Part shown: positions 39,972-51,680 of the stretch, piece after piece
Layout of the letters: every line of letters begins with the position of its first letter
Numbering within the stretch: position 1 is the stretch's first letter
Assembly (NCBI RefSeq): GCF_002994745.2
Contig: NC_037093.1
Location: 67,537,510-67,601,509 of the forward strand
Length of the DNA: 64,000 bases
Direction of reading: 5' to 3'
Source: Rosa chinensis
Taxonomy: Eukaryota > Streptophyta > Magnoliopsida > Rosales > Rosaceae
Notes under the pieces: generated by a model
Databases searched by the model: none
Told to the model about the DNA's origin: nothing
The model's input: the letters and a program-made list of their open reading frames with translations, nothing else
Program-made: the position numbers and the translations under genes

Positions 39972-39988
39972 ACATCTCTAATAAGTTT

Positions 39989-40557
39989 GCATCTCAATTG
40001 TACTCAATCACCTTATTATTCTCCATTGTCTGATTTAAATCTAATGACAATCAAACACAACTGAACAGAGGACATGACTTCACACAATGATTTTCATTGA
40101 CAATGTTTACTATTAATTGGAATTAAATCTAATTGGATTTGTAACATTGATAAATCCAATAACAATTCATCACAGAGAATTAAATCTAACGTAAAAATAC
40201 CAATTAAGGAAAAGGAAATTAGTACCCAAAATGGTATGAAATTAATATTATAAATATCATAGTTTCATTTGAGAGATTAGAGGCATAAGAGCATTTTGAA
40301 TTATGAAAAGAAAAAAGAAAAAAATGATAGACCCATATTATAATGGGCTAATGTCAATTGGCCCAAAGACACACCCAAGTTAGCCCATTTCTCACTAAGG
40401 TCGTTGAAACACATAACAGACTCTCAAACAGTCTCACTCCGCGCACGGCGCACCAGACAAACCAATCCGATCCAATGTCGGTTCTATATCAACTCCAATC
40501 TAAACTATTCACATAGTAAAATCAATTATTATATAAAGTTTATATAAAAACAAAGCA
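39989..40557 (+). other. Spacer and former promoter of the CGR-like pseudogene
   Basis: AT-rich sequence without a gene. A TATA-like stretch (atataaagtttatataaa) lies at 40530-40548, just before the ATG at 40558. That is very close for a promoter, so its role is doubtful. Confidence 0.35.
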
Positions 40558-41473
40558 ATGTCGAGGAGGCAAGCGAATGCGAACCTATCTCGGTGATTGG
40601 GAGATACCGGAGGCGGTTGGCTTTCAGGCTCGTCCTATTCTAAATCAAGGTCTTCTCCCATCTTATATGTCACTCTCATTGCCGTGGTAATTTAACACCC
40701 ATTTCCCTCCTCTTTTGTTTTTCTGGTTTGAAAGAAAAAATAATGCATGGTGATTATTGCTTTTCAGGGAGCATTGCTTATTCTTGCCTATTCACACAGT
40801 GGCAAAGGTCTTTGCTTTTTAGCACTTTTTTTTTTTTTTTTAACTTTTCTTTTTGTTTCAATTTGAATTGTTTTGCTTTATGCTCTGGTGGAATTGAGTT
40901 GTGTATTTGTGACTGAATGCAGGTGGACTTGGTAATACTAGAGGGGCTATTAGCAGGGTTCAAGGTAAGTTTGGTGTGCTTTTTATGTGACCATGTTTGC
41001 TTTTTAAGATTCTTGCTTGTGTGACATTGATAGGAGAAACATGTTGTTGCAGTGGAAATTATGTTGTTGTTTTCTTGTGAAATTAAATCTCAATTTTTAC
41101 TGTAAAAAATGGTATGAGTTGCGTTCATTAGGATTCAAAGTTTGTTTTCGAGCTGGTTTTGGTTTATGGCAGGTGTGTGGTGTCATTTGGTTTATGGGAG
41201 AGAATTTTTGGTGGTCTTTGAATTTGTTGATTAGTTATCTAATGTGAAGATTTTACTTGCAGGTGATTACTCATGCACAATGGAGGTCCAACAACCAATT
41301 CCTGTTTTGAAAAAAGCATATGGTGACAGCATGCATAAGGTTTTGCACATTGGCCCTGATACTTGTACAGTGGTTTCTAAATTGTGTAGTGAAGAGGAAA
41401 CTGAAGCCTGGGGTGTGGATCCGTATGACGTAGAGGATGCTGATAGAAGTTGCAAAGCTCTTGTGCGCAAAGG

Positions 41474-41657
41474 TGTTAGAGAAAATCACTTTCCTCCATT
41501 GATTTCCTCTCCACAATCAAAACTGATTGTGTAACTGTAGATTAGTTTTGAATATTTGTATTTATAGCATTGAATTCTGTTGGTAACAGTAGAGCAGATC
41601 TTAGCTATATAATGATACAATTGTAAACATACAGATCAATGAAAATCATATTCAATA
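41474..41657 (+). repeat. 5' LTR of the CGR-disrupting copia element
   Basis: Starts tgttagagaaaatcac. Its last bases read ata, compared with aca in the 3' LTR. Confidence 0.88.
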
Positions 41658-41871
41658 TGGTATCAGACTAGGATCCTTACCTATTCTGTTCTCCTTCTTC
41701 CTTTTCCAATATTCCTCCATCTTCCTTTAGGTATCATACCTTCATCCTGCAGCAGCAGCAACAACAATATTCCTTTTCCTACCATCAAACACTGGCCAGA
41801 ATGGTCATCCTTTCTCTCAGCAGCAGCAGTAGTATTCATTTTCCCACAACCTCTGTACACGATGCAACACA

Positions 41872-44251
41872 ATGTGCCTCGGTTGTTCTCTTCTCCTACC
41901 TAGGCTTCCTATTATTCTCAAGGCCCACAAAGGTTTTTTTGGCCCAAATACTGCTCCCCTTTTTGTTGGAGTCCATTCTACTGCTGATCCAATTTGGTAC
42001 CCGGACACCGATGCCTCCCATCACATGACCGCTATGCCTGTCAACAATTCACAATCTTATGGTGGGCCTCATAATGTATATATGGGTGATGGGGACTCGA
42101 TGCCCGTTTCCCATACTGGTAACCTCCCCTTGTCATTAGGTTCTTCCAACTTTTCTTTACAAAATGTCTTTCGCATTCCGTCAATTCGTAGAAATCTTCT
42201 CTATGTGACTCGTTTCACCAAGGATAATCTTGTTTTCTTCCTATTTGTTCCATATTTCTATCAAATCTATTGTTTACGTACTGGTCGTTTGTTATTTCAG
42301 GGCCTATGCAAAGATGGTCTCTATCCGCTTAGCTTGTCTTCCGAGTCCACGGTTCTCCATGCACTCTCCTCTGTTGACTCGTCTCTTTGGCACAATGGCT
42401 TAGGTCATCCCTCCTCTTCCGTTTTAGCTCCTTTAGGATCTACTCTTGGTTCCACACTTTCTTTTAATTCTTTTTGTAATAATTGTGCACTTAGCAAGTC
42501 CCATCAATTACCTTTTCCTTCCAACCATATTTCTGCCTCTTCTGTATTTTCTATAATTCATAGTGATGTATGGATGTCTCCTACCTTGTCTGTCACTAGC
42601 TTCAAATATTATGTTCTTTTCACAGACGAATACTCTCCTTATACATGGCTTTATCCTATGCACCAGAAAAATGAGGTCCTTACTCACTTTCAAAGCCTTG
42701 TTGCCATGATTTGCAATATTTTCCACAATTTTGTACAATATCTTCAAAGTGACAATGATACAGAATATGTCAACAATGTCTTCTCCCAGTTTTGTGCCTC
42801 TTCGGGCATCCAACAACGATTTTCTTGTCCATACACTCCACAACAAAATGGGCTTGCTGAAAGAAAACATCGACATATTGCCACTATGGCTCGCACTCTA
42901 CTTCTCACCTTGGGTGCTCCTCAAAATCTTTGGGCTGATGCTTTTTTTACATCTGTATATCTCATTAACCTTCTTCCCACTCCTACTCTAAATTGGGATA
43001 CTCCTCACACACGTCTCTATGGTCATCCTCCTCCTTATTCATCCCTTCGTGTTTTTGGTTGCTCATGTTTTCCTATCCTAGGTACAAATGTTCCCAACAA
43101 ATTGTCTAGTCGTAGTGTCGAGTGTGTCTTCCTTGGTTATAGTCCCCAACACAAAGGTTATCGTTGTCTCGATCCAAACACTGGTCGTGTCTATATCTTG
43201 CGTTATGTTTTATTTCACGAAACCAATTTTCCCTACAAAAACTTGCAGGTACAAGCTAATTCATCTTCTGCTACCTTCGAGTTCACTCTTCTCTCCAATC
43301 GAGTTAACATTGTACCTCCTCAGGCCATCCTGCCGAGCTCAGTGTCATCTGGCCCACTCCCAACTGATCACCAATTTGAGCAATCTACCCTTCCTTTCTC
43401 TCACAGCACAGCCCAATGACCCAAGTCTAAGTTCACAGCCCATTGACCCAATTCCAAGTCTACAGCCCAATGCCCCAAGTTCACACTCTGGTCAAAATCC
43501 ACCCTTGGCATCTCTCGAATCAGACAGGCACTCCATCAATCTCGTGCTTCCGCTTCCTTCATCACCCGCCCAGCTGCCCTCATCGCAGCCCCCTGGTCGT
43601 GCTCCTTTGGTCGCTCCTCCGATCATGACTTACTGCTGCCGTCACCGACCGGTGGATGCGCCTGCTCAGTCCACCATCGCTCGTGCTCCGCATCTCATTG
43701 TAGCCAAACGAATTCTCCACTATGTCAAAGGCACACTCGGCCATGGACTCCATTTTAGTCCTCAAAGCCAACCTGCCCACCTTTATGCGTACTCTGTTGT
43801 CGATTGGGCCGACTGCCCAGAATCTCGCCGTTCCACTTCCGACTATCTCATTTACCTTGGCAATACCCTTGTCTCTTGGTGTTCCAAAAAGCAACCTACC
43901 ATTGCTCGCTCCAGTGTAGAATCTGAATATCGATCCCTTGCTCATTCCAGTGCCGAGACAACTTGGTTAGGCTTCTTACTATATGAACTTAGTTTCCATA
44001 TTCAGTACCCCATTCTGCTTTACTGTGATAACCTAAGTGCCACATACATGGCTTCTAATCCGGTCTTCCACGCTCGCACCAAGCACATCGAGTTAGATTA
44101 TCACTTTGTTCGTGAAAAGGTAGCTCTTGGGAGTCATCAAGTTCATTTTGTCCCTTCCGTCGATCACCCAGCTGATCTTCTTACTAAACCACTTCACAAG
44201 CAGTGCCATAATCTCCTGTGTACCAAACTTGTGCGTCCTGAGCCACCCAGT
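41872..44251 (+). pseudogene. Defective copia pol: protease, integrase and RNase H, RT deleted
   Basis: The first frame (41872-43419) holds a degenerate protease YPDTDASHHMT, GAG-pre-integrase LWHNGLGHPSSSVL, and an integrase core with SDNDTEY (an extra change from the usual SDNGGEF) and TPQQNGLAERKHRH. A shifted frame (43088-44323) passes a Pro/Ser spacer and goes directly to RILHYVKGTLGHGLHFSPQ, then RNase H with AYSVVDWADCPESRRSTSDY and LYCDNLSATYMASNPVFHA. The whole RT palm with YVDD is absent between about 43650 and 43690. The Asp-to-Val change in the RNase H motif suggests that enzyme is also damaged. Confidence 0.85.
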
Positions 44252-44262
44252 TTGAAGGGGGG

Positions 44263-44476
44263 TGTTCGAGAAAATCACTCTCCTCCATTGATTTCCTCTC
44301 CACAATTAAAACTGATTGTGTAATCTCTCCACAATCAAAACTGATTGTGTAACTGTAGATTAATTTTGAATATTTGTATTTATAGCATTGAATTATGTTG
44401 GTAACAGTAGAGCAAATCTTAGCTATATAATGGTACAATTGTAAACATATAGATCAATGAAAATCATATTTAACAA
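44263..44476 (+). repeat. 3' LTR of the CGR-disrupting copia element, with 30-bp internal duplication
   Basis: Starts tgttcgagaaaatcac and ends tttaaca. The block ending aaaactgattgtgtaa is present twice in tandem here and once in the 5' LTR. Confidence 0.88.
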
Positions 44477-46129
44477 AAGGCATAGTGCGTGTTGATGATA
44501 TCAAGTAGCCACTTCCATACAGGCCAAAATCATTTTCTGTTGTCATTGTTTTGGATTCTTTGGATTATTTGTCTGAAAGATACCTCAACAAGACCCTTCT
44601 GGATCTGGCTAGGGTATCAGCTGATGGTGTTGTAATCTTTACAGGCAAGATCTTATGTCAACTTGTAAAATCCATTTATCTGTGTTGCTTTCTACATGTG
44701 ATCTCATAACTGTGTCTCTTATGTGTTATTAGAAAGTCTTTTGTTTGTCGAACCATATTTTCACTGTATTTGCTTCTTTTGTACTCAACAAACTCTTGTT
44801 GTCCTTGAGGTTCATGTTACTTACTTATAGTTACATCATTGCACATTTTACCCCCCACAATGAATAATTGGTTATTGGCCAGGCTGCATCCTACACCAAA
44901 CTATCGATGTTAAGAAACAATGTAAACCTCATTCATGTATTTCTACACTTGTCATCTTATCTCCTTACACCCTAGGTCATGAATTTGAATTTGGAAAACT
45001 TTTCACCTCTGTTTTCTTTGGCCAAGTTTTCTATTTTAAGAAGCTCAACAGATTATGATAGTTGGCATTATCAAATTGCTTTAAGAAGCTCAAAAGAACA
45101 TCTCATGTAATTTTTGAAATGATTGTGTTATATATTATTTTTTTGTTTTCTTCTAGTGAAGTGTTCCTGTTTGACTGCCATAATGATCACCGGTTTGTGT
45201 TATATATTTGGTTGTTTGAGAATATCTTGTCTATTTCTTCTTAGGACTATAATCTTCTAATAGTGTCAAGTGCAAGATCAAACTTATACTTTAGTAGAAA
45301 GTTGATACAAAAGCGTCTGACTTTGGGAGATCTGTGTGATTTTCCATGTAGGCTCTCTTGGAAAGCAGAGAGCTAAAGCAGTTGAGGTCTCCAAATTTGG
45401 TAGGGTGGTAAGTAACCGCTGCTGAAAGGATCCTACTTAGTTTAGATAGTGATCGAGACAATCTTTTGAAAGTTCTTGTCCTATAAATTTAACTTTTTAA
45501 TAATTGCATAATATTTTCCAAGTCTTTGCCCAGTTTCCTATATTTTGTGTAAATTATTCATGAACCTTCAGTATCCAGAAATGGATAGTAATTAGGTGTT
45601 CAGTTGTGAATGCCTTCCTATCCTTCGGACTGTCAGTGTCTTTTTGTACTCGTTTACAATTTTAATGATTTCCCCATGGGGCAGTAATGTTTAAATATGT
45701 TTTTCCTTTGTTGGAGGGAGGGTTGCTTTGGTACACACTTCATATACATAAATAGTAGAATCATTACTCAGACTATTCCTCTTATCATTCTACTATATCT
45801 TAATTTGTAATCAGGGTATATATCATTGTTTTTATTCGCTCGAAAACTGAAATGGTGAATTGGTTTCTTTTTGAAGGCTAAATTGAGGAACAAAGCCTGG
45901 TGGACTAAATTTTTTGGGCAGGTTAGCTTAGAAGAGAACGAAGGTGCTAGCAAGAAGTTTAATATTGCTGCAACAAAGATGTCATTTGTCTCAAATTGTC
46001 AAGTTTTCCACCTCAGGTCATTCAATTGACATATTAACATATTTGCAACTTGTTGTGTTTTTGGCTCGTTGATACAATCTGAAAATTAGGATGCATAATT
46101 CAAATCCAAGTCTAGAAAGGAAAGAGGTT

Positions 46130-46570
46130 TGCACACAACTTTTCTATAAGTTCTAGGAAAGTTAATCTTTCAGAATCTGCTAGGATTTGTAATATAGGCT
46201 TAGAGAGGTTAGTCTATTAGGATTAGGAATCCCTAATCTCATGTCGTATCAGCAGCTTCTATGTCCTATAAATAGGAGCTGCATGGGGTTTTCTGAAAAC
46301 GAATACAGAGAGTGCAGAAAACTGAGAGTCAAGGTGATAGAGAGATAAGAACTAGTCTAAGGGGTTTGAGGGATCTGCAATAAGTACTTGTAAACACCTA
46401 AATTCTTCAGAGTGCTAGTGAATCTCTCAAGAGAGATCACGAAGTGGACGTAGGCTAAAGTTTTGGCTGAACCACTTTAAAAGCTGCTGTGTTGTTTATG
46501 TTTTTAGTTATCTATTATTCTGATTTTGCTTAAGTAGTAAAACATAACGATCCTAAAGGGGGCTTACACT
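46130..46570 (+). mobile_element. Possible LTR fragment of a copia-type element
   Basis: The stretch has a TATA box cctataaatagg (about 46264-46275), a transcribed-leader-like segment, and gtggacgtaggctaaag followed by gctgaaccac. That pairing is familiar from R-U5 parts of plant copia LTRs. Borders and target duplication could not be found. Confidence 0.35.
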
Positions 46571-47170
46571 ATACAACTATCTCGGAGCTGCTAGGCTCAG
46601 AAATACTTACCACAATCTGTGTAGCCTTATTCTTTTCATATGTTTATTCTTTTATTGAAATTGTTTTGGAAGTGAAGCATGAATTAGTATGGTGAGTCAT
46701 GAGTGCTCAGCTGTGTCAGATAAATTAGGTTTTCTGATTCATTGCTGTAATTTGAGATGGAGGTCTGTATACTCTTGTAGTCTTGTTTGCACTCTAGTTT
46801 CTTTCAAGATGAATCAATCTAGGATTTCATCTTTTCAACATTCAGGCCAAAATATTGTTAAATTTTTTATTTTTGTGCTTCACTTTTGTAGTAATATAGG
46901 GAAATAAGGATGCTTATCAAAGTAAACACTTGAAGCTGTTGTACATTTGATAAAGGCATTGTACGTGTATGATTTACCTTTTTGTTTTCCCCCTCCCAGT
47001 ATACATTCCTTAATTCTTTTGCTGGTCTTATTGACTGATTGTGTTTGTTTAATATCACCTAACAAAAAGGGGCAAACAAAGGTCCCTTGTCTCCAAATTT
47101 TTGGATATGAGAGTTTTGGGTTTATGTCCGTAATTTTGATATGTAACTGTTCAAGTATCAAACCTATTGA
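46571..47170. other. Spacer, nothing recognised
   Basis: AT-rich sequence with short frames on both strands and no family resemblance. Confidence 0.45.
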
Positions 47171-47189
47171 TAAAAACACATGTAAGCAT

Positions 47190-48927
47190 ATAATATTCTC
47201 CAAGTCATTAGTGAGGTCAATTTGAGATACCCTAGCGAGATTTTTTTCCCTCAAACCCTAGCTAGCCTACGGTGCCCTTGCCTCCATCGTCAAACTTTTC
47301 TACCCTACTCTACCACTTCTTCCAATTCCATGGCCTCCATTGATGTTGTTATGGTGAGCTTTCTGCCTCTCTTGCCTCTCGCCGAGGGTGGCAGCTCCCC
47401 TGATCTAGGAAAAATTGGTGGTGGCCTTGTGCACAGGTCATCCCAATCCTTTCTTCTTGGCAAACCATTGACCTGAAAGCAGGTTGATCCAAAGGCTTTC
47501 AAAACTCACTTCCACCGAACTTGGATGGTGGATAAGGAATTCAAGATCCAGGAGAGGGCTGAGGATCTGTTCCTAATCTCTTTTGAATCTATTCGAGATC
47601 GTAATAAAGTACTACGGGGAGGCGTCTGGTGCTATGATCGAGCCCCTGTGTGTTTTGCAGAGTATGATGGAGTCAAACCATTGCATGAAGTTCAGTTCAA
47701 GCACCTCAGAGTTTGGGTTAGGGTTTTTAGAATCCCACCCCTTTATGAAGAGCCTGAGAATCTTACACTGATCGGGAATCTCCTAGGGGGTTTCTTGGAT
47801 TATGATAAGAAGGAGATCAAGAAAGGCTCGATTAGGGTTTTATTCACTCATGATATTTCCAAGCTGATCTTGCTTGAACGGAGAGTTTATCTAGTTGTTG
47901 GTGTTGAACCTATTCTGCAGTTTCAGTTTGAACATCTAAAAGGGAGATGTTCTCAGTGTGGACTTGTCACTCATATTGGAATTACCTGTGCGAAACTGAG
48001 TATGGCAAACCCTACTCCCAGGGTTTTGCATTTTCCTGGACCATTGACTTCTGGGGGTTCTTTCTCCTTCTCGGCAAAGGACAAGAATGATCTCTCACTA
48101 CCTCTTCTTCCATCCCTTTGAAGAGGAAACCAGTCATTCGTCGAATGGAGCGGCCAATTCCTCCTACTTCTCCTTCGGGTTCAGTCCCTACAACAGACTT
48201 TGTTGTGGCTAATTCTCCTTTAAAGCACGAATTGGAGGAAGATCAGGGTCCAGCGCTAGAACTTCCCAGTGAGACATGTGTTTTGGATGGTTCTACAGGT
48301 ATGCGGGTGCAGTAAGAAACAGGTTTGTCTTCCAAGAAACGAAACCGCACTAGTGTTTGCAACCCTTCCCCCAAGAAATTCAAAACTATATTGGGTGGAA
48401 AGGTTCCAATCCTATAGGCTGATGCATTGGGATTGATTGAAGATGACAGTGATGTTGCTTTGGTAACCCTTAAGAAGAAGACTGGCAGGCCTCTTGGCAG
48501 CAAGAATAAGAATCAACGCTCTAGTAAAAAGAATAATGGTGGCCTTCTGAAGCTCACCTATCTTACAACCACTAGTTCTGATTTTAGCCCTAGAGACAAG
48601 GGCAAAGGAAAACTTTGATTTCATGGCTTCCTTTTTGCCTAATGCTAGAAGTGGAGTCTTCTACTACTTTCATCTTTTTTTTTCTAGTTGTACACTAATT
48701 AAGGTCTCTACGCTACTATATTGCTACTTCATGAGAGGTTGGTAGGGAGGGTTTTGTTTCTTGTTTTTAGGCTCAATAAGTGATCAGCAAATGTGTTACT
48801 AATGAGGGTATTTGTCTTTTGTTTGTTAGCTTATACCATTTATGATTAATTCTGGTATGAGACAGCATCTGATGTACATGTTTTCTGGCCAATGATAAGT
48901 TAATTTAATGAAATTATCCATTTCTTT
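47190..48927 (+). mobile_element. ORF1-only LINE-like retroposon (copy A)
   Basis: The 1738-bp unit is flanked by a perfect 19-bp direct repeat that includes aaaaacacatgtaagcat (47171-47189 and 48928-48946), a LINE-type target-site duplication. It has no LTRs and no reverse transcriptase. Its only coding content is a DUF4283 plus zinc-knuckle protein with a C-terminal AT-hook-like motif. The 3' end has aattatccatttct and runs into the A-rich start of the duplication. It is best explained as a retroposon mobilised by another LINE's machinery. Confidence 0.82.
47330..48618 (+). pseudogene. DUF4283 / CCHC zinc-knuckle protein of the retroposon, broken
   Basis: The reading begins MASIDVVMVSFLPLLP, hits TGA at 47474-47476, and continues in the same frame with KQVDPKAFKTHFHRTW and VLRGGVWCYDRAPVCF, which is the DUF4283 core of plant LINE ORF1-like proteins. 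A zinc knuckle CSQCGLVTHIGITC follows (about 47950-47995). A stop at 48119-48121 and a frame change come next, then KKKTGRPLGSKNK, an AT-hook-like block near 48475. Family proteins are thought to bind nucleic acid. There are at least two breaks. Confidence 0.75.
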
Positions 48928-49019
48928 AAAAACACATGTAAGCATCAGTTCATGTTATATCTCAGCTTATGTTTTGATTTTCTGGATACAATTTGATTCT
49001 TGTCGCACTACTAGGATTT

Positions 49020-49710
49020 TTGCCTTAGACATCGGCTAGAAACCGATGTTAAAAAAAAATTCATCCGATGTCTTAGTGGGTGATGTTCAAGATCACGAAC
49101 AAAAAGACATCGGTCAAAAACCGATGTCCAGTTCAACAATAGACATCGAATAAGCTTATGGAACCGATGTAAAACCGTTATTACGATGACATATTAGTGT
49201 GTTTAGATATTGTTAAATCTTCATATTTTGGCATTTAATGCTTAATGAAGTATAGGTCCAATAGCAGAAGTATTCATTTTAACATCGTTACTCATATTAG
49301 AAACGATGTTTTATATGGTATTAGACATCGGATTCTTTTCGTTTTGCATGTCGTTTGTGAGGTTCACGCATATTTTCCATATATCCTACTATTTAAGATT
49401 CAATCTACATTCCTTAGTATTGTATGAATGATGTGCAATATTATAATAAACATCGTTTCCTTTTATAAAGTGATGTCCATTTTACTATATTACATCAGGT
49501 TTTAGGTTAACAACGATGTCCATAATAATATTAGACATCGCTTCCCAAATTGTAAATCGATGTCCCATTTTGATTCTAGACATCGTTTTCCAAATTGTAA
49601 ATCGATGTCCATATTGATGCTATACATCATTTTCCAAATTGTAAATCGATATCCATATTGATACTAGACATCGTTCCCTGTAGTTTACATCGACGTCCAT
49701 TAGTTTTTTT
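49020..49710. repeat. Left subterminal repeats of the CACTA element
   Basis: Units such as agacatcg...tccaaattgtaaatcgatgtc recur at about 30-60 base spacing in alternating orientation, clearest at 49535-49695. Such repeats bind the transposase's partner protein in CACTA elements. Confidence 0.85.
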
Positions 49711-49879
49711 AACATCGCTTCTTAAATATGGGGCATATATTGCATTAATTCAAGCAATCTAATTACACACAATCTTAAAGCATCAGCCAGTGAACAGATT
49801 TTGGACATACAAACCACTCCAAAATCGAATCAATACATCTTATTTCCTTAAGTACATCAAAAATTGAGTAAAACTACAA

Positions 49880-50822
49880 CCTTTCTTGAAACATCAAGTA
49901 TCCATATTGCTTCACCGTTTAGATAAGTGAGAGCCAGAGTGTAACAAATGTTGAATAAGAGCATGTATCCAGCCAATGCTCCTGCGCCAATCCAATACCA
50001 ATATGCATGCGTACGAAATCCACGAGATTTCAGAATTTCAACTCCTAATGATTTGTTTGAGTTTGGAAGAACCTTTAACAGTAATAGATCAAAATCAGAG
50101 AATTACTTAGAGATGAACAACTACAAAATGTTTAAAATGGCTCAATGAAGGACTTACATGTGACCAACTCTTGCCAAGGAATTCATTAACTACAATTGCA
50201 TTCTGCCCATACATCAAAGGTGATATCTAGTAGCCCCATATCCACCATTTCTTTATATTTTCTGTGGAGTCAACCAAAAAAAATTGAGAAACATGGAATT
50301 AATTGATACAGAAATTTAGTTACCAGACGTCAAGTATCTTTACTTAGATTTTTACCTCTTGACAAGACAAAGCCCCCCAAAGCGAAAAGCATGACTAGTG
50401 TAAATGAGCCAAATGTATTAGCAACAGTCAAGCTTCTACCTACTCCAGCAATGAATTGGAATAATCCAGTTGATTCATGAGTAGGAGGAGAAGGTATTGC
50501 CTAAACAATCTGCATTACACGTTCATGACAGTATATGATTTGGGGTCAGAACCAACATGAAAACAAATGTTAAGGAGAAAGTGATCAACAATTTTGCTTC
50601 TAGTATGTTACTTTTACCTTCCAACATTTGGATCAAAGCCAATGACATAATAGGTGATAAATACCCAAACACCAACTTCAACACAGGTGAGAGGGATCTT
50701 GAGGAGCCATGCTGGAAGTGCATATGCCCATGGTGGAAAGAAGAGCAGCTTTCTGTGCTTATAAAACACTGGAAGCTTGGCTATAGTCATCGAAAGTTCT
50801 GCCATTCGATTAAACATGTAGA
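49880..50822 (-). pseudogene. Captured fragment of a PDR/ABCG transporter gene (C-terminal membrane domain)
   Basis: On the minus strand the pieces read in order. They are FNRMAELSMTIAKLPVFYKH and WVFITYYVIGFDPNVGR (50822-50630), FQFIAGVGRSLTVANTFGSF (about 50460-50400), KKWWIWGY-stop-ISPLMYGQNA (about 50260-50200), then SLGVEILKSRGFRTHAYWYW and YMLLFNICYTLALTYLN (about 50060-49930). This is the last transmembrane domain of pleiotropic-drug-resistance ABC transporters. The conserved W after WIWGY is a TAG stop, and the ATP-binding domains are absent. Introns are retained, so it came from genomic DNA. Confidence 0.85.
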
Positions 50823-51110
50823 TATCCGATGGCTCTTCTGAAGAAATCCAATCATCAATATCAAGCTTTTCATCCGGAACTCTTCCAGCAACATTCCAAG
50901 TGCTTATTGTCAGCCTACCTGAAACAATGTGCCCCAGGAAATTCCATTAAGAACCAAACTGGTGCTACTTCTAGGCCTAGCATTGCAGGAGGTAGAAAAA
51001 CATAGACAAACCTCACATCCTTTGTGTTTATGTTCTGAGCACGAGTAGTTTTTGATTTTCCTCTCCTATGTCTTAACTGATAGCCAAAAGAAGGCGGATC
51101 TGAACCAATA
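50823..51110 (-). pseudogene. Captured fragment of a type I inositol polyphosphate 5-phosphatase gene
   Basis: On the minus strand one exon reads YQLRHRRGKSKTTRAQNINT then KDVR (about 51090-51025). After an intron of about 100 bases (gtttgtctatg ... ggtag) it continues LTISTWNVAGRVPDEKLDID followed by DWISSEEPSDIY. That is the start of the catalytic 5PTase domain of plant type I enzymes (usual form VTIGTWNVAGR...DDWL...ADIY). The next conserved block, GFQEIVPLNAGNV, is absent. Instead the exon runs straight into ABC-transporter sequence. Catalysis is not possible with this fragment. Confidence 0.85.
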
Positions 51111-51680
51111 AATATCATATTTATGTACATTATTAGACAAGAAGAATGTAAAAGCACTCCACAATATGATAGAACAAGCAGCTAAATTTTTAAAATTCCC
51201 AAGTGGTTTCCTTTTCAAGGAACCCCATCATTTTTAAGGTCCAAGGTTGCAACAATAATATCACCTTGTAGCCCCCCCAAATAAAAAAAAAACTAATTGC
51301 TTTATCATACAATAGAAATATTGGATTATAGCACACATTGAACATCTAGAAATGGTTATTTGAGATCTGATTTGTAAAGTAAAACTGTGCAGCAGAAATG
51401 CTAATGCACAAAGCCAAATTTGTTGTGATATAAATCTTTCATACGAACTCCAAATGGAGGCAGGCTAGATTCATATGAAAGGTGGGAATGCCTACTTTTG
51501 AAGTACTGGTTTCTTGAAGCAAGATTGTACATAAAAAGATATTAAAAGAAAAACAAAGAACATGACAGTGATACTATTTTCAGAAATTCCTGCAACAGAC
51601 CTGTAACTTTGAAAAATCATAACTAATTATAGAAAAATCTTTTTTAGGAGATTCCAAGTCTCAAATACTCTTTAACAAGT

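Larger units (their letters stand above)
41474..44476 (+). mobile_element. Ty1/copia deletion derivative inserted in exon 4 of the CGR-like gene
   Basis: The perfect 5-bp duplication AAAGG (41469-41473, 44477-44481) flanks the element. Removing it and one copy restores the frame VRKGIVRVDDIK of the host exon. The 5' LTR is 41474-41657 (184 bp) and the 3' LTR is 44263-44476 (214 bp). They differ at about ten bases, and the 3' LTR has an extra 30-bp tandem copy of the ctccacaatcaaaactgatt block. The primer-binding site tggtatcaga follows the 5' LTR, and a polypurine tract aaggggggtg precedes the 3' LTR. Gag and most of RT are missing, so it cannot move by itself. Confidence 0.93.
40558..46029 (+). 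pseudogene. CGR2/CGR3-type Golgi pectin methyltransferase, disrupted by a copia element
   Basis: Six exons are recognisable: 40558-40686, 40768-40807, 40923-40964, 41263-41473 continued at 44482-44644, 45351-45407 and 45877-46029. The product resembles the plant CGR family (methyl transfer to homogalacturonan in the Golgi). Features are an N-terminal MSRRQ and SKSRSSPILY before a membrane span, then GDYSCTMEVQQPIPVLKKAY, VLHIGPDTCTVVSKL (SAM-binding region), ETEAWGVDPYDVEDAD, FSVVIVLDSLDYLSERYL and the C-terminal NCQVFHLRSFN. There are three defects. Codon 13 is TGA (40594-40596). A copia insertion splits exon 4. A TAG at 44507-44509 replaces the codon between DIK and PLPY. The donor after exon 4 reads GC and not GT. 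Confidence 0.88.

Noticed and set aside
49020..49710. CRISPR-like regularly spaced repeats
   Set aside because: The cgatgtc repeats alternate in orientation and recur at the other end of the element. They are CACTA subterminal repeats in a plant genome.
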